A model generated the notes under the pieces. That model did not search any database. It was not told where the DNA came from and was given only the letters and a program-made list of their open reading frames with translations. A program made the translations under genes and the position numbers. DNA of 64,000 nucleotides, taken from positions 21,057,708 to 21,121,707 of the forward strand of contig OZ025255.1 of assembly GCA_964019135.1 (NCBI GenBank), written 5' to 3'. Positions 1 to 11,255 of this stretch are shown one piece after another; the first letter of the stretch is position 1, and each line of letters starts with the position of its first letter. The stretch comes from Arenicola marina (lineage: Eukaryota > Annelida > Polychaeta > Arenicolidae).

Positions 1-14
1 TGATGATGTACTGT

Positions 15-78
15 AATGTTCAGATGTTACAGTTTTGACAGTTTGATGCAGACTGTCAAACTGTAATATCTGAACATT
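15..78. mobile_element. Palindromic MITE-like hairpin, copy 1
   Basis: Two arms of about 27 bases (15-42 and 52-78) are near-perfect reverse complements around a 9-base spacer. The arm begins AATGTTCAGA and ends TTGACAGT. A diverged copy with the same arms lies at 26591-26677, so this is a dispersed foldback element and not a chance hairpin. It has no coding capacity. The outer boundary and target duplication are not clear because the window starts here. Confidence 0.6.
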
Positions 79-114
79 CAGGCTAGATTATGGTACATAT
101 CTTACATTTCACTT

Positions 115-240
115 ACAGCATATTTTTGAAATAAAAATCAGCATATTTTTGAAATAAAAATCAGCATATTTTTGAAATAAAAATGAGCATATTTTTGAAA
201 TAAAAATGAGCATATTTTTGAAATAAAAATTAGCATATGT
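115..240. repeat. 22-bp tandem array, about six copies
   Basis: The unit is GCATATTTTTGAAATAAAAA plus two variable bases and repeats head to tail about six times, with the last copy decaying. The copies are nearly identical, so the expansion is recent. Reading frames across it are artefacts of the repeat. Confidence 0.85.
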
Positions 241-446
241 TTTAATTAAAAAGCATATATTATATATGAGGGAAGATATGTCTGGGACCAACTGTTTCAG
301 CCCCAGTTACCCAAGTTTGATTTAGGTGGAGGGGGGGGGGGGGTAGAGGGATGCACTTATCCCTAGAGAAGTTCAATAACACTTATTAAGGAAGAATGCC
401 CCTCTCCCTCAAGGTCGCCCCCCCCCCCCCTGATATGAATACATAC

Positions 447-707
447 CTTAGAGCCTTTTGTCAGAGGGGTTGTTGCTGGTCTTTTTTTCGTGAACCGATA
501 TTTTGATCGCCTGTCCTTCTTCCCTACAGCTTGTCGCAGGCGGCCCAGACAATCGTAGCAACAGAAGCCATTCAGGCTACGAACATGTGGAAATACAACG
601 CGTGCTGTCACAGGAGTTGTCACCTTCAATAATGTGTAACGATTAAAGTTTCGTCCGGTCTTCACAGAAATATCTTGATTACAAGTGACACAAACTTGTG
701 GAGACAT
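447..707 (-). CDS. First coding exon of an unidentified gene with a Cys-pair zinc-binding motif
   Basis: The frame opens at an ATG at 707 and runs 87 codons leftward to a good donor (exon ...CTAAG then GTATGT) at 446. The peptide starts MSPQVCVTCNQD and later has GFCCYDCLGRL, giving CxxC near the start and CCxxC about 45 residues on. That spacing suggests a treble-clef or similar zinc-binding fold. The C-terminal part of the exon is Lys/Arg-rich. I do not recognise the family; short N-terminal exons of this type occur in many uncharacterised invertebrate proteins, some linked to transposons. The rest of the gene would lie off the left edge or in unread exons. A promoter-like stretch sits immediately upstream. 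Confidence 0.55.
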
Positions 708-719
708 ACTACTGGAGAT

Positions 720-1004
720 AGAAGCACAAGTCCTTCGATTTCACCATGGCCATTTGTTTTGTTTACCTTGACCATGTGCTTTTGTTGACAAAAATGCCGT
801 TCACGGCGGAAGTCGCGCGACGCGAGACAGAAACGTGGTTTTGTACGCGCATGCGCATCGAATCATGGCGGCAGGAGAAAACTTTGAAATCTTCAGCAAG
901 CACTTTGAAAGATAGATGAATGCGCCGATTAACGTGACAAACATTTTAATGAGCGACGAATGCTTCACAAAAGTATATGGAACAAGAAACTACATGTTTA
1001 AATG
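720..1004. promoter_or_regulatory. Putative bidirectional CpG-rich promoter with NRF1-like palindrome
   Basis: The interval between the minus-strand exon (ATG at 707) and a plus-strand exon-like stretch contains GCGCATGCGC at 847-856, the NRF1 consensus palindrome. Fifteen bases on is ATGGCGGC, a YY1-like element common at housekeeping start sites. CpG is locally enriched (786-860) against an AT-rich background. On the plus strand a donor-like AAATG/GTGAGT at about 1004 could end a noncoding first exon; its short ATG frame closes after 16 codons. The promoter role is inferred. Confidence 0.4.
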
Positions 1005-1049
1005 GTGAGTGTTACGTTTTTATTCTGACACAAACGTCAAAATATATCT

Positions 1050-1560
1050 AATATGAATAGACATTGCCTAAGTTGCGAGCTCACCCAAATAAAAAAAAAA
1101 TAAAGGCCTAGCTCTTAAAGCTGCTGTATCAACGGCAGCAGCCAGCTGTCCTAATCTTATAGGTTTCTAGACAACTAGACTCAAAACCAATACAGGTATA
1201 GTTGGTTTGAGGTTGAGTTAGCTTGGGGTCGAGTTGGCTTGGGGTTGAGTAGGTGATGGGTCGGGCATGTCGTGGGTCGAGTTGACTAGATGCCGTCTTA
1301 TATCTGCTGTATTAGCTGAAGTAGTTTATATTCTTAAAACTACCTGTACTGAAATATCTTATTTAAGTTATAGAACTGATATTTTTATCTATTTGTTTTA
1401 ATTAAAAATAAGATGGATGGCTTAGTTGTTTAACGGTAATATTTGGGCTTAAAGTCATATATGCAGAGAAATACAAAAATAAGTAGTTGCTTGAGTCTAT
1501 AATTAATCATATTAGATCTATTTTATGATAATTAATATCTTATTCATTTTTTTTCCTTTT
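1050..1560 (+). repeat. Dispersed AT-rich repeat, copy A
   Basis: This stretch is the reverse complement, with many substitutions, of blocks at 27700-27990 and 29279-29320. Anchors include TTGCCTAAGTTGCGAGCTCA near 1066 and AAGATGGATGGCTTAGTTGT near 1410. In the other copy a LINE splits the repeat, so this one preserves the uninterrupted order. A TTGAGTTGGCTTGG-type minisatellite (about 1197-1290) sits inside and has a relative at 19135-19245. No reading frame of note. Confidence 0.65.
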
Positions 1561-1814
1561 GCTAAAATTATATATAGGTTGATGAGATATTTTTAAATCA
1601 AGTTTATACCTGGTCATAGATTTATAGCAATCTATACCTATCTATGTACCAGGTATATGTTCATAAAAAAGCTAAATATGGCAAACAAAAATTGATGACA
1701 ACATGTCCATAAATATTTCTATTTATATTAGAAGGACTTTAATAGATCTATATCATTTCTATTAAAACTATTTTCGAAGGTAACTCCTTCATGAAAAACA
1801 TATTTTCATTGCCT

Positions 1815-2135
1815 GTTGTGACCTATCCATGAGAACAGATACTGAACAATTGCTAAATACACCATGAGTAAGCTTCTTGAACACTCACACCATGTCAGAA
1901 GTATGTTTTATCATCATCCTTCTTCTTCTACCATTCTAGCAATCTATAACATGTTTTATAGCAGGCTTTACGCGGTTGTGACCTGTCCATGAGAACATAT
2001 ACTAAACTGTTGCTAAATACACCATGAGTAAGTTTCTTGAACACTCACCACATGTCAGAAGTACAATGTATGTTTTATCATCATCCGTCTTCTTCTATCA
2101 TCCTAGATCTATACAATTTGCTACCAATGTAATAT
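1815..2135. repeat. 160-bp tandem duplication
   Basis: Two direct copies, starting at 1815 and 1975, share GTTGTGACCT..CCATGAGAACA and CACCATGAGTAAG..TTCTTGAACACTCAC with several substitutions and small indels. The interval 1560-2490 otherwise holds only AT-rich sequence in which I see no gene. Confidence 0.75.
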
Positions 2136-2494
2136 TGGTATCTCTCACAAAACATGTTTTTAGAAAGTAAACATAAAAAAAGATAAGTAAACTGGGCATA
2201 TGTTACCAAATTTCCAGTGTATAAGTCACACCCACCGATTTTGAGAAATTATTAGACTTGAGCCATAGATAAGTCGCACCAGTGTATAAGTAAAATGAAG
2301 TAAACTGACCATATGTTGCCTATTGCCTATTTACCGGTAGACACTTTTACATGCTAAACCCTGTTTATTATGTATACTTGGTATCTCTATTTGAAAGTAA
2401 TACTGCTTGAGTAAGAGTAGTCCAGACAGTTTTCTGATCCTCAAAATGGTACACATTTGTGTTGCTTATCAATATGAACTACTAAAACCGTTGT

Positions 2495-2675
2495 TTCAGT
2501 AATTGTTGCCTTTTTTATTAAACTTTTAATTCAATAATTGTTGTTTTTTTCTATTAAACTTTAAATCCAATAATTGTTTTTTTTTTTATTAAACTTTTAA
2601 TTCAATAATTGTTGCCTTTTTTATTAAACTTTTTATTAAATAATTGTTGCCTTTTTGATTAATATTTTAATTATT
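2495..2675. repeat. ~50-bp AT-rich tandem array, about four copies
   Basis: The unit contains AATTGTTGCCTTTTTTATTA then AACTTTTAATTCAAT and repeats about four times with varying T-run length. From 2680 to 3010 I see nothing identifiable. Confidence 0.7.
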
Positions 2676-3021
2676 TGTCAGCAAGGGGATGTTGACAATA
2701 CAAAGTACAACCATTTTTTGTGTGAATATACTCAAAGCTTGACATTTTAAGAGGGGCTGTTTAGTTTCGGGAAAAGGGATTTCATTCAATATTTGTTAAA
2801 ACTGTTGATATCCTAGCTATATTTTTGCCAGTGATATGTTTAAATTTCATGCCCAAATAGACTGGATATGAAAATATTTGTATTTGTTTTGTGATGGTTA
2901 TCTAGATCTATATTTGTCTGGCAGGGAAACCAGTTTTTGACATTTGACATTGAAAATGATTGTATTGGGACAATACATATATCAAAATATATCTACTATG
3001 CCTTTTCCTTTGCGCAAAGGA

Positions 3022-5462
3022 GCTCGCACTCCATAGGCCCTTCTCAAAAATTATGCATGCAGAGCGAGAACGAGGCTAGGAGTGTAAACGATGTAAACAA
3101 GCGCCACGTGCTACAGCCTAACGCCATGGCGGATCCAGACGCGTCCAGTTCTGGGCAAAGTCACGCCTTTTATTCAGTACCAGTATGTTCCTCGTCTGCG
3201 GGAAAAGATGATAATACTCACTTACATGCCTCTCCAAGCCAGTAAAGTGAAAAAAATCAGTGGGTACATGTTATCCGGCGGAAAGAAAGTCCGTTATTTA
3301 GGGTAAGAGTTATAATCCAGAGAGAACATCTGTGTCAAAAACGCAATGGACTCGGGTGTGTACTCTTAAATATAACGTCTTGGTATGACTCAAACGAAAT
3401 GTTCAACACGTTGTGTGAACATCTTAAACACCTCTGCCCGGTCCTTGTAATATTATATTGGGTCTGACCTTGAAAAGGCCACGGCACTGACAATTTGAAA
3501 GCAGGCGCTCCGGCCTACCGTAAATGTATCAATATAAACACCATCCAAACTTTCTTTGTCGAACGCCCAATTGCAGCTAGTGTATCTATAGAGATCTACA
3601 ATCTACATATATTCACATAAAGATTCACATTTACAGACTTAACTTAGTTACAAAAAATCAGACTGCACTATCATTATTATCGCATATCAAAGGGTGCGGC
3701 CAGCCATGGTGACCACGGGTTGACCACTACCCCACACTACATTGACTAGTCTGGAGAATGATAAAGGGTATAAGACGTTGCTCATACCAAAACCATACTT
3801 GTGTCCTCTTGAGGACTTCAGACTAAGACAGATTTTAGTCAGCTTCAGGTGTATGGTGCTAGGGTGCTAGATCTTAACTAGATCATTCTGCAGGAAGCGG
3901 GGGGGGGGGGGGAGAGTTAACTCCTGTAAATATTTCTTAGGTGAAAATACATCCTCTTGATGAGTTCCATAATTAATGAAATGCCTGTTGTATGATCATA
4001 TCCGCCAAAATTACTTTCCTTCACGATATTGAATGATATATGATATTAAGAGTTTTTTTTAATGTATTATGGCATCCGAACATGTTTAATCACCTTGGCA
4101 AAATTTATTCAAAAAGCGTTCAATATTTATGAAAAAAGGTTTAGCCAGTTCTTTCTAAGTAACAAGATTTGCTCTTGTCGTTTTTTTTTGCATGTTATTT
4201 TTGTGTTTTGTTTTTGTACGATGGGCCTGGTGCCTGAAGTTACCAATAAACAATTTATCTAACAATTAGACACTTTTAATCCTAGCGGAAGACAAGAAAA
4301 ACCTGCTATTCCTTCTTGTCTGTAACAAGAGTTCCGAAGCTTGTCCGGGTGCCTATACTCTATGTAATTTGACAGCTGTTATCCTATTCTAATGGTATTT
4401 CACACAGGGTTGTTGTGGCGTTGTATTGTAATTTCTTAAAATTTGTCACTTTCTGCTGCAGTGACTTTCAGCTGCTGTCGAATTCTATGAAGGCTTTCTT
4501 TGATAATACTGCTTGGTAGTTCTTATTCATGAAGTTGTCTAATGCACGATTCGGGAATGTGAACCATCAAAAATATGTTGATAGCTTAAAATGGAACCTT
4601 TGGGCAATTTGTCTACTTTATTATCGCAATATTTTTTAACTTTATTTTGTAGAACCTGAAAATTCAAAAGTGGTGGGTCTATATCTTGTAATCTATCCCT
4701 AAGAGTTTGTATGTTGGGTAAGGGATTGTAGATTGGGGGCCCTAGATTGGGTTTAATCGCATTGCCGAATTCCCTGTCCTCCATGGCCATTTTATCTGTG
4801 CCCTTACAGTCACATCCCGAGCACCTTTTGGCCCTAAATCTTAATTTTGACCGTCTATATTATGGGGGGTTTCTGACAGCCTTTGAGAACGGGACGATTT
4901 TGCTTGTACCTTGCACATCTCACCGACCTCTAACTGTCACTGCAATGTAAGTGAGTTCATGTACATGTACGTACAAAACCACATGCTCTTGTATTAGGGA
5001 AACTACGGTAAAGGTTCAAGGCGGGAAGATTAATGACAACAGGTGCCACAAGTGGTCCAGAGTCTGATGCTATTCCCCGTTTAACTGTACCTCCCACTAC
5101 CCTCCCCATGCTGATGCCGCCAACTCAGATACAGTTTACACAGTGTGATTCCAAGACCCGGTTTTTCACATGTAAAGCTCTGAAAGTGTTTGACTCTGAC
5201 TTCATTGATGTAACCCTCACTGAAATACTTGAATACTTTTTGGATACATGTCACTCGCCGGATGCTTTGGAATTCTCGTTCAGATAATTTTCCGCAAGGG
5301 TAAGTGACAATCTGGGCCCTACGGATAGATCGCGATCACAAGACGTTTTGGTTCCGTCCATGTTGCCACCGCGTGCGAGCGCCGCATGGATGTTTACACT
5401 CCTAGCCTCGCTTTCGCGCAGAAATTAATTATTCATGAGGAATATTAAGAAAGGTCTATGGC
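3022..5462 (+). mobile_element. Decayed DNA-transposon-like element with inverted ends and THAP-like frame
   Basis: The sequence at about 3029-3095 (CCATAGGCCC ... GAGGCTAGGAGTGTAAAC) recurs as its reverse complement at about 5393-5460. The inverted ends are some 65 bases long, imperfect, and 2.4 kb apart. Just inside the left end an ATG at 3126 starts a frame containing YSVPVCSSS, then LHASP. After an in-frame stop, the same frame gives QWVHVIRRKES. The spacing resembles a THAP zinc finger (Cys pair, HxFP, QWxxxIRR) as in P-like transposases, but the first Cys is not kept. Inside the right end, in reverse, is another ATG with a similar leader. So this could be one element or two inverted fragments of one family. 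No transposase catalytic core is recognisable. Confidence 0.4.
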
Positions 5463-5465
5463 TGT

Positions 5466-6130
5466 TTATAGCGGCCTGTCAGATTTTTGCCGCGTTAACA
5501 GCCATGAGCAGGGCTAGGGTGCGAGGGGTCGGCGTAGGGTACGTATGACGGGAGGGGAGGGGAGGGGGGTGGAGAATTGCTGGCCGCGCCGACATGGCTG
5601 GCTGGTTGGTGAAGCCTGGGCATGGGTAGTGGTGGGAGGGGGGGGGGGGGAAGAGGTAGTAGGGGGAGGGCGGATTAAGTGCGGGCGGGTTGGGGGTATG
5701 GGGGTGGATCGACGCACAGTGAATAACACATTGGCTAATTGCTGTCTAGACCGGTTGAGCGAAGTGTCAGGTTTCACATCAAAAGCTCTCACAAGTAACC
5801 TATAAATATCACTCGTTCCTCAAATTGCTAGTTTCTACTGGTGTTCAAAGACGTGTCGGTCTGTTTAATGTCTGTTATAAAACTGAGTCATCGACCCCCG
5901 CCTTCTTACATTCACGCAATAAACAACTAAACCAGGAGTAGGAGTGAACAATAATGAAATGTTTTATTCCATTCAAGATGAAATGATGCAATATGAAATA
6001 ACATAAACAACGAAAACATAACGGAAAATATGAGTCAACAATAATAGTAATAAATTATAACAGCCACATCTTAATAATGTAAAAGGTAATAAATAATAAT
6101 AATACCAATAACAATAACAATAATAAACAA
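5466..6130. other. No gene seen; G-rich then A-rich spacer
   Basis: A purine/G-rich tract (5550-5700, runs of G and GGGAGG) is followed by AT-rich DNA with AATAATAA-type microsatellite near 6040-6125. The frames that cross the G-rich tract on both strands have low-complexity composition and no family resemblance. Confidence 0.6.
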
Positions 6131-7215
6131 CCACAAGAAGTCAGTGAGGACACTGATGATGACGAAAATCGAATTTGGGTCAAAGGGCGTGTACTTTGCG
6201 ACCAGTCCCGACTCTCTAGCGTCGCTATTAAGCGAACGCCGGCCATCGACGAGTAAGGAGTGCCGGTCGATATCGCTATTCACTCATAATGGGAGCCTCA
6301 GCAAAGGGGGGTGCAACTCTTGCGAGCGCTCTAGCGGCCAAACTAAGCGTCCTAGGGCAAATCTGATGAGATTTACCATAGATGAGCCGACATCTCTCTC
6401 TCGCTTCATGTCAAATCTGGGTTCCCTAGCTCAAATATTAACCGAGTTATGGCCCTTTGAACTGAAAACGCCACAAAAGTCCCATAGAGAAATGCCGTCG
6501 GCCCTGGAACCGGAAGTAAGATAGGAACGTATCGTTTTTACTTTGCAGCTATACGGGGCACCACTTTCTCTACAAAATGGCGCTACTCCTGTATTTTTAT
6601 GAATTTTTTCCGATTTTTGCCGATTTTTGGTAAGTACCAAAAGTGACGTCATCGTGACGTCACGTGACGCATCAAAACACTCTAAGATTCGACACAAATC
6701 ATCTCAGTTCATATTTCTATGACATATTAGAACGTTATAGCGATAACTTGAAGGAAAATGGGTCATCAGGCGAAAACACTGACAGAGGTCATTTAGTGCG
6801 TTTTCCTCAGAACATCTGAGCTCATATTACTCGAAAATGAATATACGCATCAAAAAGTGAACAATACATGAAAACTGCGCCCTAATTAGTAGCACATTCT
6901 GAAACTGACCAGACATCTTTAGCTTTAATATTAACGGAGATATAGGCGTGTTCAATGATTTTTGTCAAAACATCGCTGTGACCTTGACCTTTGACCTTTC
7001 GATCTGCGTGATGAGTATATCGTAGCCCTATCGCCAAGCTATCAGGCACAAACTAATGCGAATTAATGTATACGGTTGTTAGGACGCAATGAGACTTGCA
7101 ATTCTCGAGTGAGACAGACATACACGCCTTTTGGACGGGAAGACCGACAAAGAACCAAGAACTCAGTGGGACACTGATGATGACGAAAATCGACTTTGGG
7201 TCACAGAACGTGTCT
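6130..7215 (+). repeat. CRE-bearing dispersed repeat, copy 1
   Basis: About 700 bases from 6478 onward match 11262-11970 in the same orientation. Shared blocks include GGCCCTGGAACCGGAAGTAA, the double-CRE block at 6644-6662, and GACCTTGACCTTTGACCTTT. The earlier part (6270-6380) resembles 10514-10620. GATGATGACGAAAATCGA appears near 6156 and again near 7177, like repeated boundaries of one unit. No coding region recognised; probably a nonautonomous element. Confidence 0.7.
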
Positions 7216-7559
7216 TTCTGAACATGGTGATCCAAACCGCGACCCTCCACGATGATTATTAAGGGAATGAGGGCCATTTCTAGATTCCGGTACATTGAGT
7301 ACATATGCTCGGTCCCCTGGCTTGAACTTTACATTGAATATGATAGCGTGGTTTTGAGGTCAAGACGGGGCCTCGGAATTAGGTCAGCGGCTTGAGTGAA
7401 TGGTATTACAAATGCTCGTGCCGACCTAGTGTGGACCTTGGGGTGTGTGTTGGGATGACAGCACCGTGGCCACTGGTCATTCATTAGAGGACTAAACAAA
7501 ATCACCCTGAAGTGATCAGGCGTGTATCGATGATGCCTTGGGTTGTCCTCCGCAAGTGG

Positions 7560-8925
7560 CGGTCCGCAGGGTCTTCGAATAGGGATGCTAATCAGGATTC
7601 GGGGGACCAATAGGGATCTGATGGGTCGATTAGGGTTGTGTGGGACAAATCGAGATGTGCAGGGTCGAAGTCGATGGTTCGAAACGGGATCCGTGGGACA
7701 CATTGGTATACGACGGGTCAAAGCTGGTTTCGTTGGGTTCAATCTGGATTAGCAATGTTCAATCAGGATCACCAAGGTCGAATCGGGATCTGAAGGTCAA
7801 ATAGGGATGCGACGGGTCAATCTGCATTCTAGTTGTCAAATCTCTATCTGGCGGCTTCCATCAGGTTCTGAGGGAGTCAATATAAATCATATGAGTCCAA
7901 TCTGGATCCGACAGATTAAATCTGGGTCTGACGGGTCTAGTGGGGATGCCAGATGCCTACTCGGGATCTGAGAGGGCAAATGTGGATGTCCAGGTCGAAT
8001 GGGGAGCTGAAAAGGTCAATATGGATCTGAGAGGCAAAATAGGCGTCTGTGAATGATATCTGGATCTGAGGGATCAATATGGATCTGAGAGGTCAAGTCT
8101 GGATCTGATACGTCAAATCTGGATCTGAAGGATCACTCTGGATCTGAATGGTCAATCAGGATCTGAGAGGTCAAATCTAGATCTGAGAGGTCAATTCTGG
8201 GTCTGAGAGGTCCAATCTGGATCTGAAGGATCAAATCTGGATCTGAGGGATCAAATCTGGATCTGAGGGTCAAATCTGGATCTGAGGGATCAAATCTGGA
8301 TCTGAAGGGTCAAATCTTGATCTGAGGGTCAACTCTCGATCTGAGGGGTCAATCTGGATCTGAGGGATCAAATCTGGATCTGAGGGATCAAATCTGGATC
8401 TGAAGGGTCAAATCTTGATCTGAGGGTCAACTCTCGATCTGAGGGGTCAATCTGGATCTGAGGGATCAAATCTGGATCTGAGGGATCAAATCTGGATCTG
8501 AAGGGTCAAATCTGGATCTGAGGATCAAATCTGGATCTGAGGGGTCAATCTGGATCTGAGAGGTCAAATCTGGATCTGAGAGGTCAAATCTTGATCTGAG
8601 AGGTCAAATCTGGATCTGAGGGATCAAATCTGGATCTGAGGGATCAAATCTGGATCTAAGGGATCACATCTGGATCTGAGGGTCAAATCTGGATCTGAGG
8701 GGTCAATCTGGATCTGAGAGGACAAATATAAATCTGAGAGGTCAAATCTGGATCTGAGGGATCAAATCTGGATTTGAAGGGTCAAATCTGGATCTGAGGG
8801 GTCAATCTGGATCTAAGGTGTCAATCTAGATCTGAGAGGTCAAATCTGGATCTGAGGGGTCAATCTGGATCTGAGAGGTCAAATCTGGATCTGAGAGGTC
8901 AAATCGGGATCTGAGGGGTCAATTA
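7560..8925. repeat. ~20-bp minisatellite (GGTCAAATCTGGATCTGAG)
   Basis: Around 60-70 head-to-tail copies of a 19-21-base unit. Copies from about 8060 rightward are nearly uniform, while those between 7560 and 8000 are strongly diverged and of variable length. Blocks of several units also repeat (for example around 8290-8390 and 8370-8470). From 7216 to 7560 I see nothing identifiable. Confidence 0.9.
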
Positions 8926-8929
8926 GTGC

Positions 8930-9620
8930 CTTCACTTGACAATTTGGATCAAATAGAGGTTTCAGCGGGCAAAATAGAGTTTTAGTGAGTAAATTTGACC
9001 CAGTAGGCCATTACACATACAATTTGGCCCAAATAGAGCTTTTAAGGTACAATCTGGGGTAAATAGTGGTTTTGCTGGGCCAAATATAACCTTCAGAGAG
9101 CAATTGAGCATAGATATCGGCGTGGGATAGCAACTTAGTCCAAATATAGCTTTCTGTTTACTAAATAGCGCTTTCTGTGTACAAAATCGAGCTTTTTGTT
9201 GACAACATGGAGCTTTTGGTTCGCAAAATAGAGCTTTCTGTTGGCAAAATAGAGCTTTTGGTTCGCAAACTAGAGCTTTCAGCATGCAATTTGAGCTAAA
9301 TATCGCACATACCTGGCAATTTTGGCTAAATAGCAAGTATAACAGGACATTCTAGGTACACTGGGCATCTAAGGGGCAATTTAGGGTAAACAGCGCGTAT
9401 AACGAGCAATTTGGGCTCAATTGCGCATGTAGCGGGTAATTGTAAGTTAAAAAGCGCATGTAACGCTCAATTTATGCTAAATAGCGAATATAACGGGCGA
9501 TTTGAGCTGAACAGCGCATATTGGGGGCAATTTTGGATAAACAGCGCGTATACCGGACAATTCGGGCTAAACAGCGCGTATAACGGGAAATTTGAGCCAA
9601 ATAGCGCATTCATCTGATAA
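8930..9620. repeat. Two further diverged minisatellites (~20-25 bp and ~30 bp units)
   Basis: Between about 8930 and 9300 the recurring words are AAATAGAGCTTT and TTTGGTTCGC or TTCTGTT. From 9300 to 9620 the unit becomes about 30 bases, CAATTTGGGCTAAA then TAGCGCGTATAACGG. The long frames on either strand are periodic translations of these units and not proteins. Confidence 0.8.
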
Positions 9621-9699
9621 CGTGCGCACCGCAGGCTCTATTTTGAGCAGTGGGCAATGAGCAATTAATTAACCGATATTGACGGAATTACAGGTAAAG

Positions 9700-11255
9700 C
9701 CGTCGTTTGTGCCGGTGACGTGATAATCGCGTCATGTGACGCATCTTCCGCCCGCGAATTTAATGCCATATTAGAGTTTAAGTGAACATGAAATTTTTAT
9801 TCTCAAGAGTGATTGCTTGACTCATTATGAATGGCGCTACGAATTTTACTTTTTATCTAATAATGCGTCATCGTGACGCGACATGACGTCATTTGACGTT
9901 TGCGAAAATGCTTAAGATGGCTTCTATTTCTTTAATATACCTACGTATCAACTCAGGCTATGACAGCTATTGCCAAAGTGGCTGAAAATAAAGCAAACCC
10001 AACATGTCGTAGGAGCACGTTAGCTATGACGTCATTTTTGACGCATACTTATCCCCTGCGCCAAACAAGTTACACACGGCACAAAATGTCCCTGAACACG
10101 ACCTGCAACGTCAAGCAACCCGAAAGTCGCCATACCTTGTAATAGCTGAGTAATAGCCTACGTAAGATATGTGACGTCATGACGTCAGGGTGACGTTATG
10201 ACGTGACGCACGACAACGTCCAAGCGGCAATATGCCAAGCTTTACTGCCACAACTTATTCGATTAAAGAGCTAGGCGATAGTAAGATTAGTCCTTCAGCT
10301 ATGGCTTGGCGAAATGGTCAAAAATTGCATTAGCTTATCATTGCGGAAACACGGAGACCGACGACAAGAACAAAGAACACTGTAAGCCAAGTGATATAGC
10401 AACTAATTTGTTTCTTTTACTATTTTTCTGACCATCAATGTTCCCTACCATCTGACGCAAACATCACAGATCTAGCTTGTTTTTCTGATTTTTGACGATT
10501 TTTTCAAGATGGACACAATCTCCATTCACTCATCATTGGCGGCCCCGCAAAGGTGTCGTCCCACTTTGGAGCGCTCTAGCACCATAACTAAACAACCTCC
10601 GCCTAACTAAAGCACTGAGTGATCTGAAGATGCATATTGGCAATTAGTTAGCGAAAAGATTGCAATTTTAGCATTTGTATCTGTTTTTTGACGATTTTTC
10701 TTTAAATGGCCACAATCTGTATGTTTATCATTAGGCCAGTGGCTTCGTTGCCATGGAAACAAAAAGTAGTACAGAGATCGCCGTGTTTTTCTTATATCTT
10801 GCTTTAAAGTGATATTACCTCACTGTGTGGCGAAGGAGACTGAAATAGCTTGAGCGGAAGTAGGTCATATTCGATCAAGTTCATGTTTCCCCATAGGATC
10901 CCATGTTAAACGATTTCGACTATATACCGAAAAGTTATGTGGCTATGGAACCATATTGACAGATTATGATTCAGCTTAGTATTATCCATCCACAGCTGCA
11001 AGCATTGAGTGATGGCTTGAATAGAACACCCGTGGGGGCCTCTGCTGACACCAAAAAGCCGTATCTTTCACCATAGGCCAAATTTCGAAAAAATCCTGTG
11101 ACGTCACTTTTTTCTCCAATTGCATATGATAAGCACTGTTGCTACTAGGTATCATGTTTAACTAAGACAAAAATCCCGGTGTTGTTTGCTGGAGGCACTT
11201 GCGACATACGCGACAAAACATTTTTTCCCAGCCTAAAGATACAGCCCTTTTAACA
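9700..11255. other. CRE-rich intergenic repeat DNA, no gene seen
   Basis: The stretch contains perfect TGACGTCA octamers at 9884, 10027, 10172, 10180 and 11099 and many half sites such as TGACG and CGTCA. The part at 10514-10620 is related to 6270-6380. No reading frame resembles a protein. Confidence 0.6.

Noticed and set aside
8962-9336. A Cys/Lys-rich minus-strand frame of 124 codons
   Set aside because: It is a periodic translation of a degenerate minisatellite.
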